DNA of 64,000 bases, taken from Lentzea sp. NBRC 105346. GTDB lineage: Bacteria; Actinomycetota; Actinomycetes; Mycobacteriales; Pseudonocardiaceae. The stretch's first letter is position 1, and the number at the start of each line of letters is the position of its first letter. Below are positions 29,882 through 46,165 of the stretch, in pieces. Both the position numbers and the translations under genes were made by a program. The stretch spans positions 201,601-265,600 of the forward strand of contig NZ_BSTQ01000008.1 of NCBI RefSeq assembly GCF_030269605.1. The letters run 5' to 3'. The notes under the pieces were generated by a model, which saw only the letters and a list, made by a program, of their open reading frames with translations, searched no databases and had not been told where the DNA came from.

Positions 29882-30200
29882 TCCCCACCTTCAACGACGA
29901 GATCAGGCCGCCGGTCACCCGCATGTCCATGGTTCCCGCGGGCTCGCCGGGGGAGGTGTCCCAGGCGAACGTGACGGAGACGGTGTCGCCGTCGGCCGAA
30001 GTGGACAGCACGGTGATGGTGTCGTCGGGGGGCGCCGCCCGGTAGCCGGCGACGATCGCCTCCCGGCCGACCATCGGCGGGATGGGCGCGTAGTCGATCG
30101 AGACCGTGGCGTCCGCGGTGAAACCGGAGCCGAACGCCTCCCAGTCGCCGTGGCGCACGGCGTTGTTGAAGCGGTGCACGTGCGCGTCGACGAGATCCAT
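29871..30200 (-). CDS. SnoaL-like / NTF2-fold protein
   Basis: A 109-aa single-domain protein with the NTF2-like pattern (HRFNNAVRHGDWEAFGSGFTADATVSIDYAPIPPMVGREAI). AAGGAGG sits six bases upstream of the ATG. Members include polyketide cyclases, steroid isomerase relatives and proteins without known activity, so a specific reaction cannot be named. It is upstream of trpB on the same strand and divergent from the TerB-like gene. Confidence 0.8.
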   Translation of the reverse strand: MDLVDAHVHRFNNAVRHGDWEAFGSGFTADATVSIDYAPIPPMVGREAIVAGYRAAPPDDTITVLSTSADGDTVSVTFAWDTSPGEPAGTMDMRVTGGLISSLKVGRQF

Positions 30201-30227
30201 GTCGTACCTCCTTCGTAAGGTGCTCCC

Positions 30228-30614
30228 ATGACTTTTACCGACGAAGAGGGCTCGACGTTGCGCACGGCGGTGTTCGGCGCGATGGTCCTGGTGTCGACCG
30301 CCGACCCCGGCGCCGTCGACGAGGAGAGCTACGCGGGCATCCGTGCCATGCAGCAGCTTCCGCCCGCGCTGCGCCAGGTCCTCGCCGCCGCCCCGCCCGA
30401 GCTGCCCGAAGGCTCGGCCGAAGACGTCGAGACGGGTGTGCTGGCGGCCCTCGAACGGTCGGTGCGCATCCTGAACGCCAAGGCCCCGGCCGAGGCCGGA
30501 GCGTTCCCGGCCGCGATCGTGGCGCTGTGCCGCGAGGTCGCCACGGCCGACGGGCAGGTCGCGCACGCCGAGCACGCGATGATCGGCAAGGTCGAAGCCG
30601 CAATGGCGGGTTAA
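30228..30614 (+). CDS. Small acidic helical protein, TerB-like (paralogue 1)
   Basis: A 128-aa, all-helical, acidic protein. The C-terminal pattern CREVATADGQVAHAEHAMIGKVEAA recalls the ADG-x-V-x-x-x-E signature of TerB/DjlA-like domains, but this is a visual match only. It starts MTFTDEEGSTLRTAVFGAMVLVS. Its close paralogue at 36733-37110 starts the same way and lies on the other side of the giant carboxylase gene. The function is unknown. The conserved bracket suggests an accessory or regulatory role linked to the carboxylase, or a simple duplication. Confidence 0.75.
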   Translation: MTFTDEEGSTLRTAVFGAMVLVSTADPGAVDEESYAGIRAMQQLPPALRQVLAAAPPELPEGSAEDVETGVLAALERSVRILNAKAPAEAGAFPAAIVALCREVATADGQVAHAEHAMIGKVEAAMAG

Positions 30615-30799
30615 CGGCGGTCAACAAAACGGACATCTCCGGGCCGCTGTGGGCCAGGCCACCTTTAGAGGTTTCCTACAAACCAGGACCCAGAACTCGC
30701 GTCAGTCGAGCAGTTTTCCTACTGGCCAGTAGACGAGAGTGTGTAGACGGTTGGGCGGCGACCGCCGCTGCAGGCCGCTGTCCGCGAGGAGATCGTTCG
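30615..30799 (+). promoter_or_regulatory. Leader region of the fused carboxylase gene
   Basis: A 185-bp non-coding stretch, less GC-rich than the genes around it (30660-30750), between the TerB-like gene and the carboxylase. It contains GAGGAG eight bases before the TTG start at 30800. A partial dyad CTACTGGCCAGTAG is visible at about 30719-30732, a possible operator. No -10 box could be fixed with certainty. Confidence 0.45.
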
Positions 30800-36259
<5,460 letters not shown>

Positions 36260-36268
36260 TTTGGTGCC

Positions 36269-36730
36269 GTGAAGGCACCCGATGCTCAGGGGTCGGTCGA
36301 CGTGAAAGCGTCGGCCGACCGCGTGTACGCGCTGGTCAGTGATTTGCCCAGGCTGGCGAACGTGTCCGAGGAGTACTCGGCGGGCCGCTGGCTCGGTGCC
36401 GCGACGGGACCGGCGGTCGGCGCGCGGTTCCGCGGCTCGAACCGGCGCGGCGTCCGGTTCTGGCAGACGACGGCGACAGTGACGGACGCCTCACCGCGGC
36501 GGTTCGCGTTCGAGGTGAAGTCGTTCTGGCTGCCCGTTTCGCGCTGGCAGTACGACATCGAGCCGACCGACGGTGGCTGCCGCGTCACGGAGAGCACCTG
36601 GGACCGGCGCCCGGCGTGGTTCCGGCCACTCACGGTCCTCGCAACCGGGGTGCGGGATCGCGCGTCTGAGAACCAAACGAACATCGAGCGCACGCTCGCG
36701 AAGCTGAAGACCGCCGCCGAAGAGGGATGA
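36269..36730 (+). CDS. SRPBCC family protein (polyketide cyclase/dehydrase-like)
   Basis: A 153-aa START/Bet v1-type protein with SVDVKASADRVYALVSDLPRLANVSEE at the start and a long C-terminal helix. It is close to coenzyme-Q-binding or lipid-binding SRPBCC proteins. It lies nine bases after the carboxylase stop and overlaps the next gene, so it is probably in the same transcript. The bound ligand is unknown; a hydrophobic acyl compound would fit. Confidence 0.85.
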   Translation: MKAPDAQGSVDVKASADRVYALVSDLPRLANVSEEYSAGRWLGAATGPAVGARFRGSNRRGVRFWQTTATVTDASPRRFAFEVKSFWLPVSRWQYDIEPTDGGCRVTESTWDRRPAWFRPLTVLATGVRDRASENQTNIERTLAKLKTAAEEG

Positions 36731-36732
36731 GG

Positions 36733-37110
36733 ATGATTTTCTACACCGACGAGGAAGCCACGACGCTGCGCACGGCCGTGTACGGCGCGATGGTGCTGGT
36801 GTCGGACGCCGAGCCCGGCCCGGTCGTGGAGGAGCGGTACGCGGGGCTGCGCGCGTTGAAGCACCTGTCGCAGGATCTGCGTCAGGTGATCGGGGCCAAG
36901 CGGGTGCACCTGCCGGCGGCCGGTGAGCTGGAACCCGTTGTGCTGGACGCGCTGCGCCGGTCCGTGAAGGTCCTGAACGGCAAGGCGACCGAGGAGACGT
37001 TCGCCGAGGCCGTGCTGGAGATCTGCCGCGAGGTCGCCGAGGCCGACGGGCACGTCGCGGACACCGAGAGCGCGGTCTTCGCGAAGATCGAGGCGGCGCT
37101 TACCGCGTAG
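36733..37110 (+). CDS. Small acidic helical protein, TerB-like (paralogue 2)
   Basis: A 125-aa protein clearly related to the one at 30228-30614: both begin with FxTDEExxTLRTAVxGAMVLVS, and the end CREVAEADGHVADTESAVFAKIEAAL is aligned too. ATG at 36733 is chosen over ATG at 36727 because AGAGGG then has a six-base spacing and the N-terminus agrees with the paralogue. It has no membrane segment or known catalytic motif. The function is unknown, and the match to TerB-like domains is weak. Confidence 0.75.
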   Translation: MIFYTDEEATTLRTAVYGAMVLVSDAEPGPVVEERYAGLRALKHLSQDLRQVIGAKRVHLPAAGELEPVVLDALRRSVKVLNGKATEETFAEAVLEICREVAEADGHVADTESAVFAKIEAALTA

Positions 37111-37132
37111 CACCAACGGGTATACCACCGGC

Positions 37133-37798
37133 ATGAGGTGGACCCTGCTGCTCGCCGTCCTGTTATCCGGCTGCACCGCCTTTCCCGCCACGACCACACA
37201 GGGACCCGCCGACACGCGGGTCCCTGTCGGCGTTTTCGACGCCCCCACGGCGAAAGCCAAGCTCGCCACACTCGTAGTGGCGCAACCGGGCCGGCTCGAC
37301 GGTTACGACAGAGAGTGCAACGAGGGCAAGGCTTGTGTGTTCGGGCAGCCGTGGTTCGACACCGACGGCGACGGATGCGACCAGCGCAGCCAGGTGCTGG
37401 CCCGCGACCTGACGAACGTGGTGCGCAAGGAAGGGCGTTGCGCGGTCAAGGAAGGCACGCTCCACGACCCGTACACCGGCGCGACCGTCACGAGTGTGTC
37501 GAAGGTGCAGATCGACCACGTGGTGCCGCTGGCCGAGATGTGGCGCAGCGGGGCGGCCGCGTGGCCGCCGGAACGGCGCACGGCGGCCGCCAACGATCTG
37601 CGCAACCTCCTCGCGGTGCAGGGAAAGACGAACCAGAGCAAGGGCGACAAGACGCCCGACGAGTGGCTGCCGCCCAACGCCGCCTACGTGTGCCCGTACT
37701 CGCGGATCTACGTGACGATCAAGTCCGAGTACGGGCTCACGACGACCACGGCAGAGCAGGCGGCCCTGAACCGGGGGCTGGCGACGTGCGGGTCATGA
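37133..37798 (+). CDS. Lipoprotein with HNH endonuclease (DUF1524-type) domain
   Basis: A 221-aa exported protein. The lipobox LLSGC at about residues 10-14 predicts a lipid-anchored cysteine. The nuclease motif is QIDHVVPLAEMWRSGA followed by ANDLRNLLAVQGKTNQSKGDK, which is the beta-beta-alpha-metal HNH core. Six or more cysteines suggest disulfides outside the membrane. Similar secreted HNH proteins are frequent in actinomycetes and may degrade external DNA. A 12-bp stem hairpin lies in the linker codons at 37198-37227. Confidence 0.88.
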   Translation: MRWTLLLAVLLSGCTAFPATTTQGPADTRVPVGVFDAPTAKAKLATLVVAQPGRLDGYDRECNEGKACVFGQPWFDTDGDGCDQRSQVLARDLTNVVRKEGRCAVKEGTLHDPYTGATVTSVSKVQIDHVVPLAEMWRSGAAAWPPERRTAAANDLRNLLAVQGKTNQSKGDKTPDEWLPPNAAYVCPYSRIYVTIKSEYGLTTTTAEQAALNRGLATCGS

Positions 37799-37815
37799 GT
37801 GCGGCGGCCCGTGCG

Positions 37816-37862
37816 ATGAGGGGACCCTTTATGGCGGTCAGCGCTTGCAAAGCTCCCCTCAT
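37816..37862. terminator. Hairpin terminator, diverged relative of the one at 21163
   Basis: ATGAGGGGA (37816-37824) pairs with TCCCCTCAT (37854-37862), with partial pairing inward. The right half reads, on the minus strand, as nearly the same sequence as the arm of the 21163 hairpin. It lies between convergent genes (HNH lipoprotein and nSTAND protein) and probably serves both. Confidence 0.65.
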
Positions 37863-37865
37863 AGC

Positions 37866-40538
<2,673 letters not shown>

Positions 40539-40690
40539 CCAAGCCCCCAGTTGTCCGATGGTTGTTGTTCGGCGCGCATCGGTCCGGCGCCGGACAACGT
40601 CACCACGCTATACAACAACGGTCCGGCTTCGATGACCGGTCTTATTGGGGGTGTCATCGACGCCGGACCGCACTCATCAAGGGGGACGGA
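40539..40690. promoter_or_regulatory. Divergent promoter region, nSTAND gene and DUF5937 regulator
   Basis: A 152-bp gap rich in partial dyads. TTGTTGTTCGGC and CAACAACGGTCCGG face each other, and GGCGCCGG and ACCGGT palindromes are present. It must contain both promoters. No -35/-10 set could be fixed. Confidence 0.4.
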
Positions 40691-41230
40691 ATGCTTCGGC
40701 TGCATTTCACGGTGGCGGACCTGGCGCTCACCAGATTCGGTGGTCCGGCGCGGCGGGGTGCTTGGCAGCTCGGCGTCGGCGAGGAACTCAACTCGTTGCA
40801 TCCGGCCATTGGCTGGAACGCGCCGACGTTGTTCGTAGACGCGCTGCCGGACGAGGAGATCACGCTCGACGGACGCGGGATCCGGCTGCGCCCGGAGCCG
40901 GGTCCGATCAGGCTGCTGCGGGAGGCCCAGCCGCAGCCGGTGCTCTGCTACCCGGTGGTCAACTGGCCGCATCGCGAGGTCGAGCTCAACCACGAGGCGC
41001 TCGCCGGGGTCCTCGGCCACACGCGTGCACGCAGCCTGCGGGCGCTGACCGCGGAGCGCACGACGTCCGGGCTGGCCGACGAGCTCGGGGTGAGCCTGTC
41101 GACCGCGTCCCAGGCGGCCACCGCGCTGCGCAACGCCGGGCTGATCACCACGCGCCGGGACGGGCGGCGGGTGCTGCACAAGCTGACGACGCAGGGTCGC
41201 GTGGTGCTGCAGGGCATGGTCGCCCATTAG
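40691..41230 (+). CDS. ArsR-like regulator with DUF5937 N-terminal domain
   Basis: A 179-aa protein beginning MLRLHFTVADLALTRFG, a typical DUF5937 opening, and ending with a winged helix (RARSLRALTAERTTSGLADELGVSLSTASQAATALRNAGLI). GGGGGACGG lies just upstream of the ATG. Family members are actinobacterial one-component regulators of unknown ligand. It may control itself and the divergent nSTAND gene. Confidence 0.82.
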   Translation: MLRLHFTVADLALTRFGGPARRGAWQLGVGEELNSLHPAIGWNAPTLFVDALPDEEITLDGRGIRLRPEPGPIRLLREAQPQPVLCYPVVNWPHREVELNHEALAGVLGHTRARSLRALTAERTTSGLADELGVSLSTASQAATALRNAGLITTRRDGRRVLHKLTTQGRVVLQGMVAH

Positions 41231-41307
41231 GCCGACGCGGGGCGTGGTCCGGGGTGCCAAGTTAAGAGGTGACCAACCGGACGGATCTTTTGGGCGGGAG
41301 ATCACGC

Positions 41308-42684
41308 ATGCGGCGGACAGTGACGTTCGTCCTGCCGGTGGTGCTGCTGGCGGGTTGCCTGGGACAGACGCAGGACACGAACCAGCAGCGCAACGCCGAC
41401 GCCAAGGACGTCACCCTGACGATCGTGGCCAACGCGGTCGTCGGCGGGAAGAACCAGCGCGGCGCGAACTGGCTCAACACCTGGGTCATCCCGAAGTTCA
41501 CCGAGGCCCAGAAGGCCAAGGGCGTGAACATGACGGTGAAGTTCGAGCAGAACGGCGCGGGCGACGAGGACTACAAGACCAAGATCGCGCTCGACTTCAA
41601 GACCGGCGGCGGGGGCGACATCGTCGAGATCGACGGCATCTGGCTCGGCGAGCTCGCCCAGGCCGGGCAGATCAAGCCGCTCGACGACGTGGTCGGCAAG
41701 CAGGCCGTCGACGCGTGGGACGGCTGGCAGCAGATCCCGGACGCGGTGCAGGGGCTCGGTGAGTTCGAAGGGAAGCGCTACGGCGTGCCGCAGGGCACCG
41801 ACGGCCGGGTCCTCTACTTCAACAAGAAGCTCTTCGCGCAGGCCGGGCTGCCCGCCGACTGGCAGCCGCGCAGCTGGGACGACGTGCTCGCCGCGGGCGA
41901 GAAGCTGAAGACGCTGCCCGGTGTGTCGCCGATCCAGCTCAACGCGGGGACCGCGATGGGTGAGGCGACCACGATGCAGGGCGTGCTGCCCGCGCTCGTC
42001 GGCACCGGCACGCCCGTGTACGAGAACGGCAAGTGGCAGACCGGCGGCGTCAAGGACGTGCTCGGGCTCTACCAGCGGATCTACCGCGATGGGCTCGGCG
42101 ACCCGGTGCTGCAGCAGGAGGCCAAGGGCCGCGACCGGTCGTTCCAGCTGTTCGCCGAGAACAAGATCGGCATCCTGCTGGAGGGCGACTACTTCTGGCG
42201 CTCGGTGGTCAACCCGAAGACCGGCGTGGCGAAGATGGCCGACCGGGACACGGCCGTCGGCTGGGCGAAGATCCCCGCGCGGAAACCGGGTGGCGGCGTT
42301 GGCAGGCAGGACTTCGTCAGCATGTCCGGCGGCGGCGTGCGGGTGATCAACCCGAACACGAAGTACCCGAAGCAGGCGTGGGAGTTCATGCAGTTCCTGA
42401 ACTCCGCCGCCGCGGTCAAGGAGTCGCTCGCGGGCATCGCGCAGATCACGCAGCGCAAGGACGTCAACGCCGAGGTGCTCAAGGGCGACCCGATGCTGAC
42501 GTTCGTCTCCGAGCAGGTCCTGCCGATCACCCGCTACCGGCCGGGCCTCGCCGACTACCCGAAGGTGTCGGCGGCGCTGCAGCAGGCGACCGCGGACATC
42601 GTGGCCGGCAGGAGTCCGGACGACGCGGCCAAGGCGTACCGCGACGCGCTGGTGAAGGCGGTCGGCGAGGGCAACGTTGCCTGA
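41308..42684 (+). CDS. ABC transporter extracellular solute-binding lipoprotein, sugar type
   Basis: A 458-aa family 1 (MalE/UgpB-like) binding protein. Signal peptide and lipobox are at MRRTVTFVLPVVLLAGC. The mature protein has the typical GDIVEIDGIWLGELAQAGQIKPLDD and ALVGTGTPVYENGKWQ blocks and a YGVPQGTDGRVLYFNKKLF strand. ATG at 41308 is used because GGGAG is seven bases upstream and the signal peptide starts there. It leads a four-gene CUT1-type transporter. The sugar or sugar derivative taken up is unknown. Confidence 0.92.
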   Translation: MRRTVTFVLPVVLLAGCLGQTQDTNQQRNADAKDVTLTIVANAVVGGKNQRGANWLNTWVIPKFTEAQKAKGVNMTVKFEQNGAGDEDYKTKIALDFKTGGGGDIVEIDGIWLGELAQAGQIKPLDDVVGKQAVDAWDGWQQIPDAVQGLGEFEGKRYGVPQGTDGRVLYFNKKLFAQAGLPADWQPRSWDDVLAAGEKLKTLPGVSPIQLNAGTAMGEATTMQGVLPALVGTGTPVYENGKWQTGGVKDVLGLYQRIYRDGLGDPVLQQEAKGRDRSFQLFAENKIGILLEGDYFWRSVVNPKTGVAKMADRDTAVGWAKIPARKPGGGVGRQDFVSMSGGGVRVINPNTKYPKQAWEFMQFLNSAAAVKESLAGIAQITQRKDVNAEVLKGDPMLTFVSEQVLPITRYRPGLADYPKVSAALQQATADIVAGRSPDDAAKAYRDALVKAVGEGNVA

Positions 42685-43531
42685 GCGCCGGACGTGGGCG
42701 GTCGCGTTCGTCGCGCCCGCCCTGGTGCTCATCGGTGTCTTCCTGGTGTTCCCGGCGTTGTGGACGCTCTACATCGGGATCACCGACTACCAGCTGACCG
42801 GGCCGACCGCGATCAACCCCAGGGTCGTGGGCGTGACGAACTTCGTGTCGGCGCTGGACGACGCGCTGTTCACGAACTCGGTATGGCTGACCGCGGTGTT
42901 CGTGCTCGGCTCCGCGGTCATCGGCCAGAACGTCCTGGGCTTCACGCTGGCGTGGCTGCTGCGCCGCGTGCGGCCGTGGCTGCGGCGCACGGTCGAGGGG
43001 TTCGTGCTGCTGGCGTGGATCCTGCCCGGCCCGGTCGTCGCGTACCTGTGGTTCGCCGTGCTCAGCCGCGACGGCGGCACGCTCGGAACCCTGGTGGGGT
43101 CGAACACCGCGTGGCTCGTCGAGTACCCGATGGCGAGCCTGGTCGTGTTCAACATCTGGCGCGGCACGGCGTTCTCGATGCTGCTCTACACCTCCGCGCT
43201 GGCCGCGGTGCCGCCCTCCCATCTGGAGACCGCGCGGCTCGTCGGGGCGAGCGGCTGGCAGACCGTGCGCGACGTGGTGTTCCCGCACATCCGCGGGCAC
43301 GTGCTGACCAACACGCTGCTGATCAGCCTGTGGACGGCCAACGACTTCACGCCGTTCCTGCTCACCGCGGGCGGGCCCAACCACGAGTCCGAGGTGCTGC
43401 CGGTGCTCATCTACCGCCGGGCCCTGGAGAGCGGGCAGCTCGGTTACGCGTCGGCGATCTCGTTGTTGCTGTTGATCGGCAACCTGGTGATCGCGCTGGT
43501 GTACCTGCGGCTGCTGAGGAGGCGCGCATGA
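42677..43531 (+). CDS. ABC sugar transporter permease, MalF type
   Basis: A 284-aa inner permease with six predicted membrane helices and the cytosolic EAA loop ETARLVGASGWQTVRDVVFPHI, where the ATPase docks. The TTG start at 42677 overlaps the binding-protein stop by eight bases and is preceded by GAGGG. It partners with the next permease. Confidence 0.92.
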   Translation: MPERRTWAVAFVAPALVLIGVFLVFPALWTLYIGITDYQLTGPTAINPRVVGVTNFVSALDDALFTNSVWLTAVFVLGSAVIGQNVLGFTLAWLLRRVRPWLRRTVEGFVLLAWILPGPVVAYLWFAVLSRDGGTLGTLVGSNTAWLVEYPMASLVVFNIWRGTAFSMLLYTSALAAVPPSHLETARLVGASGWQTVRDVVFPHIRGHVLTNTLLISLWTANDFTPFLLTAGGPNHESEVLPVLIYRRALESGQLGYASAISLLLLIGNLVIALVYLRLLRRRA

Positions 43532-44346
43532 CCGGGTTCGTGCTGCGGCGCATCGGGTTCTACGTGGTGATCACCGTGGTGCTCGCGTTCTTCGCGGTGC
43601 CGATGCTGTGGCTGGCGAGCGCGCCGTTCGACGCTCGCCCTGGGCTCGGGATCCGGTGGCCGGACTGGACGTTGTCGAACGTGCGGACCACGTTCGAGCA
43701 CCCGTTCGCGCTGACGTCGCTGGTCAACTCGCTGATCCTGTGCGCGGCCGCCACCGTCGTCACGACCGTCCTCGCCGCGCTCGCGGCGTACTCGTTGTCG
43801 CGGGTGCGGATTCCCGGCCGGGACGTGTTGCTGTACCTGCTGTTGCTGCTCTCCAGCGTGGTGACGGGCACCGCCGCGATGGTGCCGATCTTCGTGCTGA
43901 TGCTGCAGCTCGGCCTGATCAACTCGCAGCTCGGCACCGCGCTGGTGATCGGGGGCGGCATGCTGCCCGCCGCGATCTTCATCCTGAAGGACTTCATGGA
44001 CTCCGTGCCGCGCTCCTACGAGGAGTCGGCGCGGGTGTTCGGCGCCCGGCCGCGGCAGGTGCTTGGGCACGTCGTGCTGCCGGTCGCGCGGCCCGGGATC
44101 GCGACGATCGTGGTGTGGGCGTTCGTCAACGCGTGGGGCAACTTCCTGCTGCCGTTCCTGCTGCTGCGCGACGTCGGCAAGCAACCGGCCGCGGTGCTGC
44201 TGCGCACGTTGAACGACGAGGGCGGCAGCGCGAACCTGCACGTGATTCCGGTTTTCTCCCTCCTGTACTCGATTCCGGTGGTACTGCTGTACCTGATGGT
44301 GAGCAAGCGGTACGGGTTCCGATTCCACGGAGGCATCAAGAGCTGA
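43528..44346 (+). CDS. ABC sugar transporter permease, MalG type
   Basis: A 272-aa second permease with six membrane helices and the EAA loop ESARVFGARPRQVLGHVVLPVARP. ATG at 43528 overlaps the previous stop (ATGA) and has GAGGAGG nine bases ahead. It completes the membrane channel. Confidence 0.92.
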   Translation: MTGFVLRRIGFYVVITVVLAFFAVPMLWLASAPFDARPGLGIRWPDWTLSNVRTTFEHPFALTSLVNSLILCAAATVVTTVLAALAAYSLSRVRIPGRDVLLYLLLLLSSVVTGTAAMVPIFVLMLQLGLINSQLGTALVIGGGMLPAAIFILKDFMDSVPRSYEESARVFGARPRQVLGHVVLPVARPGIATIVVWAFVNAWGNFLLPFLLLRDVGKQPAAVLLRTLNDEGGSANLHVIPVFSLLYSIPVVLLYLMVSKRYGFRFHGGIKS

Positions 44347-45380
44347 TGGCGGCCATCGACATCGCCGGGGTGTCGACCGTGTACCCCAACGGGGTGCGCG
44401 CGGTCGACGATCTCGACCTGGCCGTCGCCGACGGCGAGCTGTTCGCGCTGCTCGGGCCGTCCGGGTGCGGCAAGACGACGTTGCTGCGCACGATCGCCGG
44501 GCTGGAGCAGGCGTCCGCGGGAACGGTCGGCATCGGTGCTCTGGACGTCACGCGCCTGCCGCCCGGTGACCGCCGCGTCGCCATGGTCTTCCAGGACTAC
44601 GCGTTGTTCCCGCACATGACCGTGGCGGAGAACATCGCCTACCCGCTGCGGGTGCGGCGGGCCTCGAAGGCGGCGCAACGGGACGCGGCCGAGCGGATGT
44701 CCGGCGACCTGAGCCTGACCGGGTTGCTCGACCGCAGGCCCGGCCAGCTGTCCGGCGGGCAGCAGCAACGCACCGCCCTGGCCAGGGCCGTCGCCGCCGA
44801 CGCGGACGTGCTGCTGCTCGACGAGCCACTGTCCAATTTGGACGCCCGGCTGCGCCTGGAGGCCAGGACGTTCCTGAAACGCCTGCAACGCGAGCTGGCG
44901 CTGACGACCGTGTTCGTCACGCACGACCAGGCCGAGGCGCTCGCGCTGGCGGACCGGATCGCGGTGATGGACGCCGGTCGAATCCGGCAGCTGGGCACTC
45001 CACGTGAGGTGTTCCAGCGGCCGGCGGACATGTTCGTGGCGAACTTCATCGGTTCGACGCCGATGAACCTGCTGCCCGGCACCGTCGTTGACGGTCAGGT
45101 CGAGTTCGCGGGAACCCGGCTGCCCGCTTCCGGGGTGCCTGGTGAGGTGACGGTCGGCATCCGGCCGGAGTACCTGCGGATCGCGCCCGATGGTGTGTTG
45201 TCCGGGCGAGTGTCCATTGTGGAGAACCTGGGCGTGACCTCGCTGGTGACGCTCGACTGCGGCGTGCCGGTCGGCGTGGTCGTGCCCGAGCACGAGGAGC
45301 CGGCCGTGGGCGACGAGCTGCGGGTGAGTCCCGCGCCCGGCCGCGTGCTGCTCTACGGGGAGGACGGACGGTTGCGGTGA
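44346..45380 (+). CDS. ABC transporter ATPase, MalK/UgpC type
   Basis: A 344-aa ATPase with Walker A GPSGCGKTT, Q-loop VFQDYALFPHM, signature LSGGQQQRTALARAV, Walker B VLLLDEPLSNLD, H-loop VTHDQAEAL, and a C-terminal TOBE-like regulatory domain (VGIRPEYLRI). The start overlaps the permease stop (TGATG). CUT1 systems often share one ATPase, but this one is dedicated in its own operon. Confidence 0.94.
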   Translation: MAAIDIAGVSTVYPNGVRAVDDLDLAVADGELFALLGPSGCGKTTLLRTIAGLEQASAGTVGIGALDVTRLPPGDRRVAMVFQDYALFPHMTVAENIAYPLRVRRASKAAQRDAAERMSGDLSLTGLLDRRPGQLSGGQQQRTALARAVAADADVLLLDEPLSNLDARLRLEARTFLKRLQRELALTTVFVTHDQAEALALADRIAVMDAGRIRQLGTPREVFQRPADMFVANFIGSTPMNLLPGTVVDGQVEFAGTRLPASGVPGEVTVGIRPEYLRIAPDGVLSGRVSIVENLGVTSLVTLDCGVPVGVVVPEHEEPAVGDELRVSPAPGRVLLYGEDGRLR

Positions 45381-46129
45381 ACGACTACTGGACCAACGGG
45401 TACGCCATCCACGAGACGTTGTTGCGCCCGGAGCGGTTCGAGGCGCTGGCCGAGCACTTCGAACGCAAGCTCGCCGCGTTGCCGGCGGGCGAACGCCCGG
45501 AGCACATGGACGTCCCGCACTTCACCGATCCGGCGCTGTTCGAGTGGCTGCTCGACGACGATGTGCTGGATCTGGTCGAGTCGATCGTCGGGCCGGACAT
45601 CGCGTTGTTCTCGTCGCACTTCATCTGCAAGCCCGCGGGTGACGGCAAGAGCGTGCCGTGGCACCAGGACGCCTACTTCTGGCGCGACAGCATCGAACCC
45701 GCCGCGCACGCGGTCACGATCTGGCTCGCGATCGACCCGTCGACCCGCGAGAACGGGTGCATGCGCGTCATTCCCGGCAGCCACCTGACCGAGGGCAGCC
45801 GGTACCAGGACCTGTCCGACAACGAGGCCTTGTTCGACCAGGAGCTGGTGACCGTCGACGAGTCCGAGGCCGTCGACGTGGAGCTGCAACGCGGCGCGTG
45901 CAGCATTCACGCCGCCACGCTCGTGCACGGCAGCCCTGCGAACCGGAGTTCGTTGCGCCGCTGTGGTTACACGATGCGGTACATGCCGACGACCGTGCGT
46001 TTCGACCATGAGCGCAAGGGCCGGGAACACCAGATCTACCTGGCCCGCGGGGTCGACCGGGCGGGCAACGTCTACGCCGATCCCGGCCGGGCGTACCCGG
46101 AGTTGATCACCAACCGAACACCCCTCTGA
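45377..46129 (+). CDS. Phytanoyl-CoA dioxygenase (PhyH) family Fe(II)/2-oxoglutarate oxygenase
   Basis: A 250-aa oxygenase with a double-stranded beta-helix. The Fe ligands are H96 and D98 (WHQDAYFW) and H184 in HGSPANRSSLRR, where the arginine should bind 2-oxoglutarate. GTG overlaps the ATPase stop (GTGA), so it is co-made with the transporter and probably hydroxylates or oxidatively cleaves the imported compound. PhyH members act on phytanoyl-CoA, phosphonates, quaternary amines and antibiotics, so the substrate is open. Confidence 0.88.
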   Translation: MNDYWTNGYAIHETLLRPERFEALAEHFERKLAALPAGERPEHMDVPHFTDPALFEWLLDDDVLDLVESIVGPDIALFSSHFICKPAGDGKSVPWHQDAYFWRDSIEPAAHAVTIWLAIDPSTRENGCMRVIPGSHLTEGSRYQDLSDNEALFDQELVTVDESEAVDVELQRGACSIHAATLVHGSPANRSSLRRCGYTMRYMPTTVRFDHERKGREHQIYLARGVDRAGNVYADPGRAYPELITNRTPL

Positions 46130-46165
46130 ACCGAGGGTTTCGTCTATGTATGGGGGAGCAGTCGC

